Shown here piece after piece: positions 1 through 5,581 of a stretch of DNA of 5,581 bases; within the stretch, counting starts at the first letter, position 1, and the number at the start of each line of letters is the position of its first letter. The DNA is taken from contig NZOA01000006.1 in assembly GCA_002695115.1 (NCBI GenBank), forward strand, positions 1 to 5,581. Direction: 5' to 3'. This DNA is from Planctomycetota bacterium (GTDB lineage: Bacteria; Planctomycetota; UBA8108). The translations under genes and the position numbers were made by a program. The notes below the pieces were generated by a model. It was given only the letters and a program-made list of their open reading frames with translations. It searched no databases and was not told the origin of the DNA.

Positions 1-18
1 CCCAGGAGGGCGAAGAAA

Positions 19-94
19 TGGTGCGCGGACCCAGATTTGAACTGGGGACACCTAGATTTTCAGTCTAGTGCTCTACCAACTGAGCTATCCGCGC
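19..94 (-). tRNA. tRNA-Phe (anticodon GAA), CCA end encoded
   Basis: Read on the minus strand, this folds into a complete cloverleaf. The 7-bp acceptor stem pairs GCGCGGA with TCCGCGC. The D stem pairs GCTC with GAGC around AGTTGGTA. The anticodon stem pairs CTAGA with TCTAG around the loop CTGAAAA, so bases 34-36 are GAA (Phe, codons UUC/UUU). There is a 5-base variable loop, and the T arm pairs CCCAG with CTGGG around TTCAAAT. The discriminator is A at 22, and CCA follows at 21-19 in the DNA, giving 73 nt plus CCA. Base 37 is A. It lies divergent to tsaD, but tRNA-Phe reads U-starting codons and so is not a t6A substrate; the adjacency is probably positional. The anticodon is read directly and the identity is near certain. 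Confidence 0.97.
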
Positions 95-144
95 ACCTGA
101 TAGCGATTCTTCGTCACGGAGAAATCCGCCAGGTGTGAGGCGTC

Positions 145-173
145 ATTTAGCCAAAGGCGGCAGGCCTTGTCAA
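145..173 (-). promoter_or_regulatory. Probable sigma70-type promoter for tRNA-Phe
   Basis: On the minus strand a perfect -35 box TTGACA (173-168) is followed by a 17-nt spacer and a weak -10 box CTAAAT (150-145; three of six consensus bases). Transcription would start near 138, leaving a leader of roughly 40 nt before the tRNA 5' end at 94 for RNase P to remove. The consensus -35 and ideal spacing support the call; the poor -10 limits it. Confidence 0.55.
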
Positions 174-233
174 TACCGCCCCATACTCTCATCGCGGCAG
201 GAAAAAGATACCATACGGGACCCCTGCCTGCGC

Positions 234-262
234 TTGCTCTTTGACTGCGGTGGACCTATGTT
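234..262 (+). promoter_or_regulatory. Candidate promoter for the tsaD operon
   Basis: TTGCTC (234-239), a 17-nt spacer and TATGTT (257-262) make a plausible sigma70 pair (three and four of six consensus bases). It would start transcription near 269, about 37 nt before the tsaD ATG. Two better -35-like hexamers nearby (TTGACT at 241-246, TTGACA at 261-266) lack a -10 box at the right distance. The rest of the 95-305 intergenic stretch shows no gene; it contains an 8-bp palindrome GAAGCTTC (274-281) and a weak 4-bp hairpin (281-295), neither with a clear role. Confidence 0.3.
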
Positions 263-305
263 GACACGTTACTGAAGCTTCCCGCAGCGGCCGGGCATTA
301 CCAAT

Positions 306-1364
306 ATGAAAGTCCTCGGAATCGAAACTACCTGCGATGAGACCGGTGTCTCCATCGTCGAAGATGGCTGGCGCATCCTCTCCAATTGCATCCTCAGCCA
401 GGTGCCGCTGCATGAGCGCTTCGGCGGGGTCGTGCCGGAAATCGCCAGCCGGGCACATGTCGAGGTCATCTCCCGCCTCATCGAGCGCGCCCTCGAAGAT
501 GCCGGCTGCTGGAGCGACCCGGACTCGCCCCCGGACATCGACGCCATCGCCGTGGCCCATCGCCCCGGCCTCATCGGGGCCCTCCTGGTGGGCCTGAGCG
601 CCGCCAAGAGCCTGTCCCTGGCCTGGGGAATCCCCCTCATCGGAGTCGATCATATCCAGGCCCACATCTACGCGGCCTGGATGAAGAGCGAGGAGCCCTT
701 CGAGCCCATGCCCGAGACCGAGGCCGCCTTCCCTGCCATCTCGCTGGTCGTCTCCGGCGGACACACATCGCTCTACCGCAGCGACAGTTGGACCTCCCAC
801 CAGTCGCTCGGCACGACGCAAGACGATGCCGTGGGAGAGGCCTTCGACAAGGCGGCGGCGATCCTCGGACTCGAATATCCCGGTGGACCCGCCATCTCTC
901 GCGAAGCCGAGCAGGGGGATCGCAAGGCCGTGCGCTTCCCGAGAACCCTGCTGGAGCCCCGCTCCCTGGATTTCAGCTTCTCGGGCATCAAGACCTCCGT
1001 CCTCTACCACGTCAAGGGGCAGGACTGCGGCCGTGACGCACCGCTGCTCGAGGGCATCTCGATACCGGATGTCGCCGCCTCCTTCGAAACCGCCGTCGTC
1101 GACGTCCTCATCGAGAAGCTGCGCCGGGCGCTGGGACGCGAAGGACTGAACCGCGCCATCCTCGGCGGCGGAGTCGCCGCCAACAGCTACCTGCGATCGA
1201 GGCTCGAAGATATGGCGAAGAAAGAAGGGGTCGATGTCCGCTTTCCCGACCTGGCGCTGTGTACCGACAACGGCGTCATGATCGCCGGATTGGGCTGCAG
1301 GTTGCTCGAGGACGAGGACACGCACGAGCTGACGCTCGAGGCTTCATCCATGGCCAGCGACTGA
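306..1364 (+). CDS. tsaD: tRNA N6-adenosine threonylcarbamoyltransferase TsaD
   Basis: TsaD (Gcp/YgjD, Kae1 family) transfers the threonylcarbamoyl group from threonylcarbamoyl-AMP to A37 of ANN-decoding tRNAs, forming t6A in the cytoplasm with TsaB and TsaE. At 352 aa it has the family's usual length. Visible motifs in the ASKHA fold are GIETTCDET near the N terminus (5-13), the metal-binding H116-IQA-H120, the phosphate loop VVSGGHT (148-154), DDAVGEAFDKAA (173-184), FSFSGIKTS (223-231), GGGVAAN (287-293) and the third metal ligand D321 in CTDNG. The usual GPGL stretch reads R-P-G-L (86-89), a variant rather than a loss. The ATG at 306 places the motif at the expected distance from the N terminus, but no clear Shine-Dalgarno precedes it. 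It is the first gene of the five-gene run; larB begins 13 bp after its stop. TsaB, TsaC and TsaE are not in the window. Confidence 0.97.
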   Translation: MKVLGIETTCDETGVSIVEDGWRILSNCILSQVPLHERFGGVVPEIASRAHVEVISRLIERALEDAGCWSDPDSPPDIDAIAVAHRPGLIGALLVGLSAAKSLSLAWGIPLIGVDHIQAHIYAAWMKSEEPFEPMPETEAAFPAISLVVSGGHTSLYRSDSWTSHQSLGTTQDDAVGEAFDKAAAILGLEYPGGPAISREAEQGDRKAVRFPRTLLEPRSLDFSFSGIKTSVLYHVKGQDCGRDAPLLEGISIPDVAASFETAVVDVLIEKLRRALGREGLNRAILGGGVAANSYLRSRLEDMAKKEGVDVRFPDLALCTDNGVMIAGLGCRLLEDEDTHELTLEASSMASD

Positions 1365-1377
1365 GCAAAACCCCAAG

Positions 1378-2136
1378 ATGAACGAAGAACAGATCAGGAA
1401 ACTCCTCGTGGAGATCAGCGAAGGCAAGACCCCGATAGAGGATGCCGTCAGCTCGCTGAGGGACCTGCCCTTCAAGGACCTCGGCTATGCACGGGTGGAT
1501 CATCACCGCGAGCTGCGCTGCGGCTTCCCCGAGGTCATCTTCTGCCAGGGCAAGGAGCCTTCCGACATCACCGGGATCGCCGCCAGCATCCTCGAGAACT
1601 CACCCCTGCTGCTGGGCACGAGAGCCGATGAGAAGGCCTTCGAGGCCATCCTCGCCGCCAGCGACCTGGCCGAGTACCACAAGCGGGCGCGCTGCGTCAC
1701 GGTTCGAAAGGAGGAGCCTCCTGTCCGCGAAGGAGAGATCCTCCTCATCTCGGCCGGCACCATCGACATCCCCGTCGCTGAGGAGGCCCGGGTCACCGCC
1801 GAGATCATGGGACATACCGTGAAGCCGGTCTACGATGCCGGGGTAGCCGGCCTCCATCGCCTGCTCGCGGAGACCCGGAAGATCCGGGAAGCGGACTGCA
1901 TCATCGCCGTCGCCGGCATGGAGGGCGCCCTCGCCGGCGTGGTCGGAGGACTCAGCGACGTACCGGTGATCGCCGTACCCACGAGCGGCGGCTACGGGGC
2001 GAACCTCGGCGGGATCACCCCGCTCCTGACCATGCTCTCCAGCTGCGCCGCGGGAGTGGCTGTCGTCAACATCGACAACGGCTTTGGCGCCGGCTTCATG
2101 GCGGCCCTCATCAGCAGGAAGCACCAGCGAGATTAA
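1378..2136 (+). CDS. larB: Nickel-pincer cofactor biosynthesis protein LarB
   Basis: LarB carboxylates the pyridinium ring of nicotinic acid adenine dinucleotide and hydrolyses it to pyridinium-3,5-biscarboxylate mononucleotide plus AMP. This is the first step towards the nickel-pincer nucleotide of lactate racemase and related LarA enzymes. At 252 aa it has the usual length. It shows the N-terminal family-specific region (LRDLPFKDLGYARVDHHR, 27-44, then GFPEVIFCQGK, 49-59) and a C-terminal PurE-like domain with SAGTIDIPVAEEA (125-137), VYDAGVAGLHR (151-161), GMEGALAGVVGGL (180-192) and PTSGGYGA (201-208). C223 in SSCAAGVAVVNIDNG matches the catalytic cysteine region of characterised LarB. 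Older annotations call this family an AIR-carboxylase-like protein, but the N-terminal region and the NIDNGFGAG ending indicate LarB rather than PurE. larA, larC and larE are absent here. The start is ATG with little Shine-Dalgarno signal. Confidence 0.94.
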   Translation: MNEEQIRKLLVEISEGKTPIEDAVSSLRDLPFKDLGYARVDHHRELRCGFPEVIFCQGKEPSDITGIAASILENSPLLLGTRADEKAFEAILAASDLAEYHKRARCVTVRKEEPPVREGEILLISAGTIDIPVAEEARVTAEIMGHTVKPVYDAGVAGLHRLLAETRKIREADCIIAVAGMEGALAGVVGGLSDVPVIAVPTSGGYGANLGGITPLLTMLSSCAAGVAVVNIDNGFGAGFMAALISRKHQRD

Positions 2137-2144
2137 AGGCCCCT

Positions 2145-3011
2145 ATGTCCGCCCTGCAGATAACCGACCTGCCGCCGCTTCCCGCCAGGGAGCCCGATTC
2201 GCACAAGGGCACCTACGGCAGGATCCTGCTGGTGGCCGGCTCGCCGGGCATGCCGGGCGCCGCGGTTCTCGCCGCCCGGGCGGCTCTCAGAAGTGGCTCC
2301 GGACTGGTAACGGTCGCCTTCGCCGAGTCCCTCGCGCCGGCCTTCACCGCCGCTCTGCCGGAGGCCATGCAATTGCAGCTGCCTGAGCCCGGCAGCGCGA
2401 ACCACGACGAAGAGGTCGCCGCGCGTCTCGGCGACGACCTCGCCGGACGATTCGACGCCATCGGCGCCGGGCCCGGGCTGGGCACCTCGGCAACCAGCCG
2501 AAGGGTGCTCGAGTGCGTATTGGCTGCATACAACGGCCCACAGGTTCTCGACGCGGACGCCCTGAACCTGGTCGCCGACGGACTCCAGCCGGGTGACTGC
2601 GAGGAGAGGATCTGGACCCCTCACCCGGGTGAGTTCGAACGCCTCACGGGTTCGCTGCCCAGCGGCGACCAGGAGAGGATCGATGCGACCGAACGCTTCG
2701 CCGCCGAGCGCGGAGGAACGGTCCTCCTCAAGGGCAACCGCACCGTCCTTCATGACGGCGATCGTTTCTACGTCAACCTGAGCGGGAACCCGGGGATGGC
2801 CACCGCCGGCAGCGGCGATGTGCTCACCGGGGTCATCACCTCGCTGCTGGGACAGGGAGTCGGCCGCTTCGAGGCAGCCCAGCTTGGAGCCTGGCTGCAC
2901 GGCTTCGCCGGCGATATCGCGGCGGAATCTCTTGGACAGCCTTCCCTCACCGCCGGCGATCTAATAAACTACCTTCCCGAAGCCTTCAGACGAACCCTGG
3001 AGGAGAGGTGA
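2145..3011 (+). CDS. nnrD: ADP-dependent (S)-NAD(P)H-hydrate dehydratase NnrD (standalone)
   Basis: This enzyme repairs NADHX and NADPHX, the hydrated damage products of NAD(P)H, by ATP- or ADP-dependent dehydration in the cytoplasm. It belongs to the ribokinase-like YjeF C-terminal/CARKD family. The 288-aa protein covers the domain from end to end: H20-KGTYGRILLVAGS (20-33), the LAARAALRSGSGLVTVA stretch (42-58), GAGPGLG (107-113), LDADALN (135-141), TPHPGEFERL (158-167), LLKGN (194-198) and the glycine-rich phosphate motif TAGSGDVLTG (220-229) with the expected catalytic D225. Many bacteria fuse this domain to the NnrE (YjeF_N) epimerase in a protein of about 500 aa; here there is no epimerase domain and none next door. 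An AAAGG (2135-2139), overlapping the larB stop, sits 5 nt before the ATG, suggesting translational coupling. The family assignment is strong; preference for ADP or ATP cannot be read from the sequence. Confidence 0.94.
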   Translation: MSALQITDLPPLPAREPDSHKGTYGRILLVAGSPGMPGAAVLAARAALRSGSGLVTVAFAESLAPAFTAALPEAMQLQLPEPGSANHDEEVAARLGDDLAGRFDAIGAGPGLGTSATSRRVLECVLAAYNGPQVLDADALNLVADGLQPGDCEERIWTPHPGEFERLTGSLPSGDQERIDATERFAAERGGTVLLKGNRTVLHDGDRFYVNLSGNPGMATAGSGDVLTGVITSLLGQGVGRFEAAQLGAWLHGFAGDIAAESLGQPSLTAGDLINYLPEAFRRTLEER

Positions 3012-3023
3012 AGACCGCCCCGT

Positions 3024-3028
3024 GGAAG
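3024..3028 (+). promoter_or_regulatory. Ribosome binding site that sets the pyrK-like start
   Basis: GGAAG lies 7 nt upstream of the ATG at 3036, an ideal distance, whereas it is only 1 nt from the in-frame TTG at 3030. This favours the ATG and a 293-aa product over the two-residue longer TTG version. Confidence 0.65.
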
Positions 3029-3035
3029 TTTGACC

Positions 3036-3917
3036 ATGTCGACAAGCGACTGCCAGCCAGTTGAATACATAACACCCGCTGAATCCGAGGTGGTCTACAA
3101 CCGTCGCATCGGACCGGGCTGGTATGTCCTGCGGCTGCGTGAAGAATCGATCTCCAGGCGCTCGGAGCCCGGCATGTTCGTACAGGTGCTCTGCAGCGAG
3201 GGCGAAGCTTTCGATCCCTTCCTGCGGCGACCGTTCAGCGTCTACTCGACCGACAAAGAAAACGGCACCTACGACATCCTCTACACCACGGTCGGACGCG
3301 GCACCCGCTGGATGGCCGCCCTGCCCGACCCCGAGACCTCCGGGAGCGGCGAACCGCCCGCTATAGTCGATGTCCTGGGCCCCCTCGGCAATACCTTCAC
3401 CATGCCGGGGAAAGATGAGTCCGTCTACCTCGTCGGCGGCGGTGTCGGCGTCGCGCCGCTCTACTTCCTGGCGCTGCGCTTGCTCGAGCTGCCCGACCCG
3501 CCGGACATCCACTTCTGCATGGGCGCCCGCACAGGGAAATTCCTCCAGGGCATCGAGGACTTCCGCCAGCTTCCGATCCACACCCACGTAGCCACCAACG
3601 ATGGCAGCGAGGGCTTCCACGGTTTTGTCACCGACCTCTTCCTGGACCTCTGGAAAGAAGGCGAAGGGGCCGGCAAGGCCCGGGTCTACGGCTGCGGCCC
3701 CCAGGGAATGAACGAGAGCCTGCGCAACCTGTCCGTCGACAACAACCTCACCTGCGAGATCTGCCTCGAGTCCATAATGGCCTGCGGCTTCGGCATCTGC
3801 TTTGGCTGCGTCGCCCCCATCCGCAAGGATCCTGCCAGCGACTTCATCAACCGACGCATCTGCTGTGAGGGACCGGTATTCGATTCCAATCTCCTCTGCC
3901 CCGGCATCGACGGTTGA
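3036..3917 (+). CDS. pyrK: PyrK-type dihydroorotate dehydrogenase electron-transfer subunit (FAD/[2Fe-2S])
   Basis: PyrK passes electrons between NAD(H) and the PyrD catalytic subunit through FAD and a [2Fe-2S] cluster in class 1B dihydroorotate dehydrogenase, the pyrimidine pathway's redox step. The 293-aa protein has a ferredoxin-reductase-like FAD domain with RPFSVYS (65-71) and GPLGN (115-119), then an NAD-binding domain with LVGGGVGVAPL (132-142) and VYGCGPQGM (217-225). The C-terminal cluster-binding segment has C250-x4-C255-x2-C258 and the fourth ligand at C276 in CCEGPVFD. Two further cysteines, C240 and C243, form a CxxC just before the cluster, where PyrK proteins commonly have a VSLE-type sequence. 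The length is somewhat above the common ~260 aa. The ATG at 3036 has a good Shine-Dalgarno. No pyrD is visible, so a role with another oxidoreductase partner is possible; the family is secure, the exact partner is not. Confidence 0.82.
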   Translation: MSTSDCQPVEYITPAESEVVYNRRIGPGWYVLRLREESISRRSEPGMFVQVLCSEGEAFDPFLRRPFSVYSTDKENGTYDILYTTVGRGTRWMAALPDPETSGSGEPPAIVDVLGPLGNTFTMPGKDESVYLVGGGVGVAPLYFLALRLLELPDPPDIHFCMGARTGKFLQGIEDFRQLPIHTHVATNDGSEGFHGFVTDLFLDLWKEGEGAGKARVYGCGPQGMNESLRNLSVDNNLTCEICLESIMACGFGICFGCVAPIRKDPASDFINRRICCEGPVFDSNLLCPGIDG

Positions 3918-3920
3918 ACA

Positions 3921-3926
3921 GGAAGG
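3921..3926 (+). promoter_or_regulatory. Ribosome binding site that sets the phosphoesterase GTG start
   Basis: GGAAGG is 7 nt upstream of the GTG at 3934 and just after the pyrK-like stop (3915-3917). It is the strongest Shine-Dalgarno in the window and identifies GTG 3934, rather than the upstream in-frame ATG at 3802, as the start. Confidence 0.75.
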
Positions 3927-3933
3927 CTCGAGC

Positions 3934-4836
3934 GTGAAGATCGCCCATTTCAGCGACATCCACATCACCGCGAACTCGAGCGCCATCCCGTGGCGGGCGA
4001 TGCTCTCCAAGCGCATCGTCGGCTGGCTCAACCTCCAGCTGCTCGGCCGCAAGGGTGACTTCCGGGAGGCCGCCTCCATCACCTCCGCCCTGGTGGAGGA
4101 CCTGCGGGAGCTCCAGGCCGACCACATCCTCTTCACCGGCGATCTCTCCGGTCTCGCCCTCGACAGCGAATTCGAGGAGGCGCATCGACTGCTTGAGCCG
4201 CTGCTGGGCTCAGACCGTATCACCGGCCTCCCCGGCAACCATGACTTCTACGTCCCGGCGGCGGCCAGGGCCGGCACCTACGACAGGTTGTTCGGGGTCT
4301 GGGAGAAAAGCGACCTCGCGGAGCCGCCTCCCATCGTCCGGCTGCTCGGCGATGACGTGGCCCTCATCGCGCTGCGCGACAGCCGGCCCAACGCCTTCCA
4401 CGATTCTTCCGGGCTCGTGGGCGCGGATCAGCTCGGCCGCCTGGAGAAGACCCTCGCGGATCCCGCCCTCGAAGGGCGCCGCAAGCTGCTCGCCCTCCAC
4501 TACGGACCACGCCGGAGCTCGGGAGAGCCCGACGGGCGTCTTCACGGGCTTCGCGATGCCGAAGCCCTGCTCTCCATCGCCCATGAGGGCGGCATCGAGC
4601 TGGTGCTTCACGGCCACCTGCACAACCGCTTCGTCCTGCCGGCGGGAGACGGCACCCCCATCACCATCGCCAATCCCGGATCCGCCACCCACTCGCGCTA
4701 CGAGCGAGCCTATCACATCATCGAGACCGGCGCGGAAGGCATCGAGCTCTCGGCCAGGCGCTACGATCCGGATGCCGGCGCCTTCGCGCCCTGGGAAGAC
4801 GCGCCCGGCTCAGGCGCCCTTCCTCCACCGGCTTGA
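3934..4836 (+). CDS. Calcineurin-like metallophosphoesterase
   Basis: This is a predicted cytoplasmic two-metal phosphoesterase of 300 aa. All metal-site motifs are present in order: D8-I-H10 (FSDIH), GD at 69-70, GNHD (101-104), H189 in LALHYGP, and GHLH (227-230). The fold closes with ITIANPGSATHSR (244-256), typical of the Icc/class III phosphodiesterase-like group. A basic, hydrophobic stretch (KRIVGWLNLQLLGRK, 26-40) lies between the first two motifs, as in some Icc-like proteins, and may contact membrane or substrate; that is inference. There is no signal peptide. The GTG start places the DxH motif at residues 8-10, as usual for the family, and has a strong Shine-Dalgarno. An upstream in-frame ATG (3802) would add 44 residues without family character, read inside the pyrK-like gene. 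Substrate is unknown; cyclic nucleotides, phospholipids or nucleotides are all possible. It is the last gene of the run. Confidence 0.88.
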   Translation: MKIAHFSDIHITANSSAIPWRAMLSKRIVGWLNLQLLGRKGDFREAASITSALVEDLRELQADHILFTGDLSGLALDSEFEEAHRLLEPLLGSDRITGLPGNHDFYVPAAARAGTYDRLFGVWEKSDLAEPPPIVRLLGDDVALIALRDSRPNAFHDSSGLVGADQLGRLEKTLADPALEGRRKLLALHYGPRRSSGEPDGRLHGLRDAEALLSIAHEGGIELVLHGHLHNRFVLPAGDGTPITIANPGSATHSRYERAYHIIETGAEGIELSARRYDPDAGAFAPWEDAPGSGALPPPA

Positions 4837-4878
4837 GGAGCCCGTCGCCAACTGGAGCTTCCCTCGCCCCCACGGGGG

Positions 4879-4887
4879 TGCTAACAT
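4879..4887 (+). promoter_or_regulatory. Weak candidate extended -10 for the downstream exported-protein gene
   Basis: TGCTAACAT contains an extended -10 TG followed one base later by TAACAT (4882-4887, four of six consensus bases). No good -35 box sits at the right distance (TTCCCT at 4859-4864). It would start transcription near 4894, about 50 nt before the ATG at 4943. The 106-bp gap (4837-4942) is the longest in the rightward genes, which fits a new transcription unit. It holds no convincing terminator: the C5-AC-G5 run at 4866-4877 can form only a short hairpin and has no U tract. Confidence 0.25.
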
Positions 4888-4942
4888 CTTTGTGGGATAC
4901 ACCGACGAATCCCCCAGACCCGAAAACGCGCTGGAAAGAATA

Positions 4943-5581
4943 ATGAGAACTACGCAAACCGGATGCATTCTGCTGGTGGCCCTGTCCGCCGCAACCATCT
5001 GCTCAGCGGACAACCGCTTCTTCTTCAGCGCCTGCTCAGCTTTGAGCGAGTCTACCGACAATGCAATCAATGTGCTTTGCGACAACGACGAGGTGGCGCT
5101 CGGTTTCTCCTTTGCCATCCGCTGCAACCCCGCGGCCATCGAGGTCACCGCCGTCACCAACGAGGGCACTGAGGCTGCCGAGGCGGACTATTTCAGCGGC
5201 CTAGTTGACCAGGAGACCGGGCAGATCGGCTTCGGATGCGTCTACGACACGGGGGGAATCTTCGATGAAAAACACCTGGCGGCCGGAACAGAACAGCGAA
5301 TCGGCGTCATCACCTTCAACTCCCTCCTCGCCGAGGCTTCGGAGGAAACCCTTCAATTCCAGGACATCTCCTTCCCGCCCAACATCCGCGTCCCGGTACG
5401 AAACATCCTCACCGATGGCAATGGGAGTTCAATTGTCCCCGCCCTGGAGAATGGCCGCATCACGATCCTGTCGGGAACCCCGGAGAAAGCCCCGCAGATC
5501 ATCGAGATCACCGGGGGCAGGGGTGAAGCAGGCCAGGTGTTCCATATCTTTGGGTTTAATTTTTACCGACCCTTTGACGAT
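4943..5581 (+). CDS. Exported protein with cohesin-like and IPT/TIG domains, 3' end cut by the window
   Basis: An open frame of 213 codons from ATG 4943 runs off the window edge without a stop. GGAAAG (4933-4938) gives a Shine-Dalgarno. Residues 1-22 look like a Sec signal peptide: R2, a hydrophobic core (CILLVALSAATI, 8-19) and a likely SPase I site after C-S-A22; the C20 context does not fit a lipobox. Residues about 43-176 resemble a secreted cohesin/carbohydrate-binding-like beta domain: alternating hydrophobic residues, VALGFSFAIRCNPAAIEV (51-68), the IGVITF strand (120-125) and NGRITIL (170-176). From about 183, APQIIEITGGRGEAG then VFHIFGFNF (199-207) is the start of an IPT/TIG immunoglobulin-like domain. 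Mature-part cysteines C31, C46, C61 and C99 could form disulfides. The likely role is at the cell surface or outside the cell, in binding or adhesion; no enzyme motif is seen. Domain calls are by pattern and moderate. Confidence 0.72.
   Translation, partial: MRTTQTGCILLVALSAATICSADNRFFFSACSALSESTDNAINVLCDNDEVALGFSFAIRCNPAAIEVTAVTNEGTEAAEADYFSGLVDQETGQIGFGCVYDTGGIFDEKHLAAGTEQRIGVITFNSLLAEASEETLQFQDISFPPNIRVPVRNILTDGNGSSIVPALENGRITILSGTPEKAPQIIEITGGRGEAGQVFHIFGFNFYRPFDD

Noticed and set aside
261..266. TTGACA before tsaD as a -35 box
   Set aside because: The position 17 nt downstream reads CGCAGC, which is not a -10 box, and transcription would begin too close to the start codon.
189..1325. 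Long open frame (378 codons) on the minus strand opposite tsaD
   Set aside because: It lies antisense to a clearly conserved gene, shows no recognisable domain, and is rich in the residues expected from reverse reading of GC-rich codons. It is a compositional shadow.
1600..2900. Minus-strand open frames opposite larB and nnrD
   Set aside because: Both opposite genes are full length with intact motifs; the antisense translations have no domain character and no credible ribosome binding site was noted.
3802..3933. Upstream ATG extension of the metallophosphoesterase (44 extra residues)
   Set aside because: The extension is read inside the pyrK-like gene in another frame, whereas GTG 3934 has a strong Shine-Dalgarno 7 nt upstream and puts the DxH motif at the expected position.
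2961..4238. Long open frame (425 codons) on the minus strand across the pyrK-like and phosphoesterase genes
   Set aside because: It spans two convincing plus-strand genes and their junction, has low-complexity composition and no family motif. It is a shadow of high GC content.
4866..4877. C5-AC-G5 run after the phosphoesterase gene as a rho-independent terminator
   Set aside because: The stem would be only about 4 bp with a tiny loop, and it is followed by TGCTAACATCTTT rather than a U tract.
4963..5172. Small plus-strand open frame (69 codons) within the start of the exported-protein gene
   Set aside because: It is out of frame with the signal-peptide-bearing frame from 4943, is arginine- and histidine-rich low-complexity sequence, and has no domain.
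1..5581. CRISPR array, insertion sequence, attachment site or other mobile element, including integration at the tRNA
   Set aside because: No direct repeat of the tRNA 3' end, no regularly spaced repeats, no terminal inverted repeats and no transposase or integrase motifs were seen.

Overview
This is a GC-rich bacterial segment, dense with genes and almost entirely coding. It holds one tRNA gene on the minus strand (19-94), then a tight run of five plus-strand genes (306-4836), then the 5' part of a separate plus-strand gene for an exported protein (4943 to the window end). No mobile element, CRISPR array, rRNA or phage gene is visible. The organism cannot be named from this alone. The high GC, the TsaD sequence (an H-R-P-G-L in place of the usual GPGL, and an H-I-Q-A-H metal motif) and a secreted cohesin-like plus IPT/TIG protein suggest a Planctomycetota-type or similar environmental, deep-branching Gram-negative lineage. 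That is inference only.

Layout: tRNA-Phe(GAA), with an encoded CCA end, is transcribed leftward from a good sigma70-type promoter (about 145-173). Divergently to it, tsaD (tRNA t6A37 synthesis) opens the rightward run. It is followed after 13 bp by larB (first step of nickel-pincer cofactor synthesis from nicotinic acid adenine dinucleotide), after 8 bp by nnrD (repair of hydrated NAD(P)H), after 24 bp by a PyrK-type FAD/[2Fe-2S] electron-transfer subunit, and after 16 bp by a calcineurin-like metallophosphoesterase. The short gaps, shared strand and lack of visible internal terminators make a single transcription unit likely.

Three of the five products (LarB, NnrD, the PyrK-like protein) handle nicotinamide or nicotinic-acid dinucleotides, or electrons from NADH. 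None of their usual partners (larA/C/E, nnrE, pyrD) is in the window. The set therefore looks like a housekeeping and cofactor operon whose partner genes lie elsewhere, rather than a self-contained new system. The most useful points for follow-up are larB in this setting, the PyrK-like protein without PyrD and with an extra CxxC, and the truncated secreted protein at the right edge, which has no stop codon within the window.
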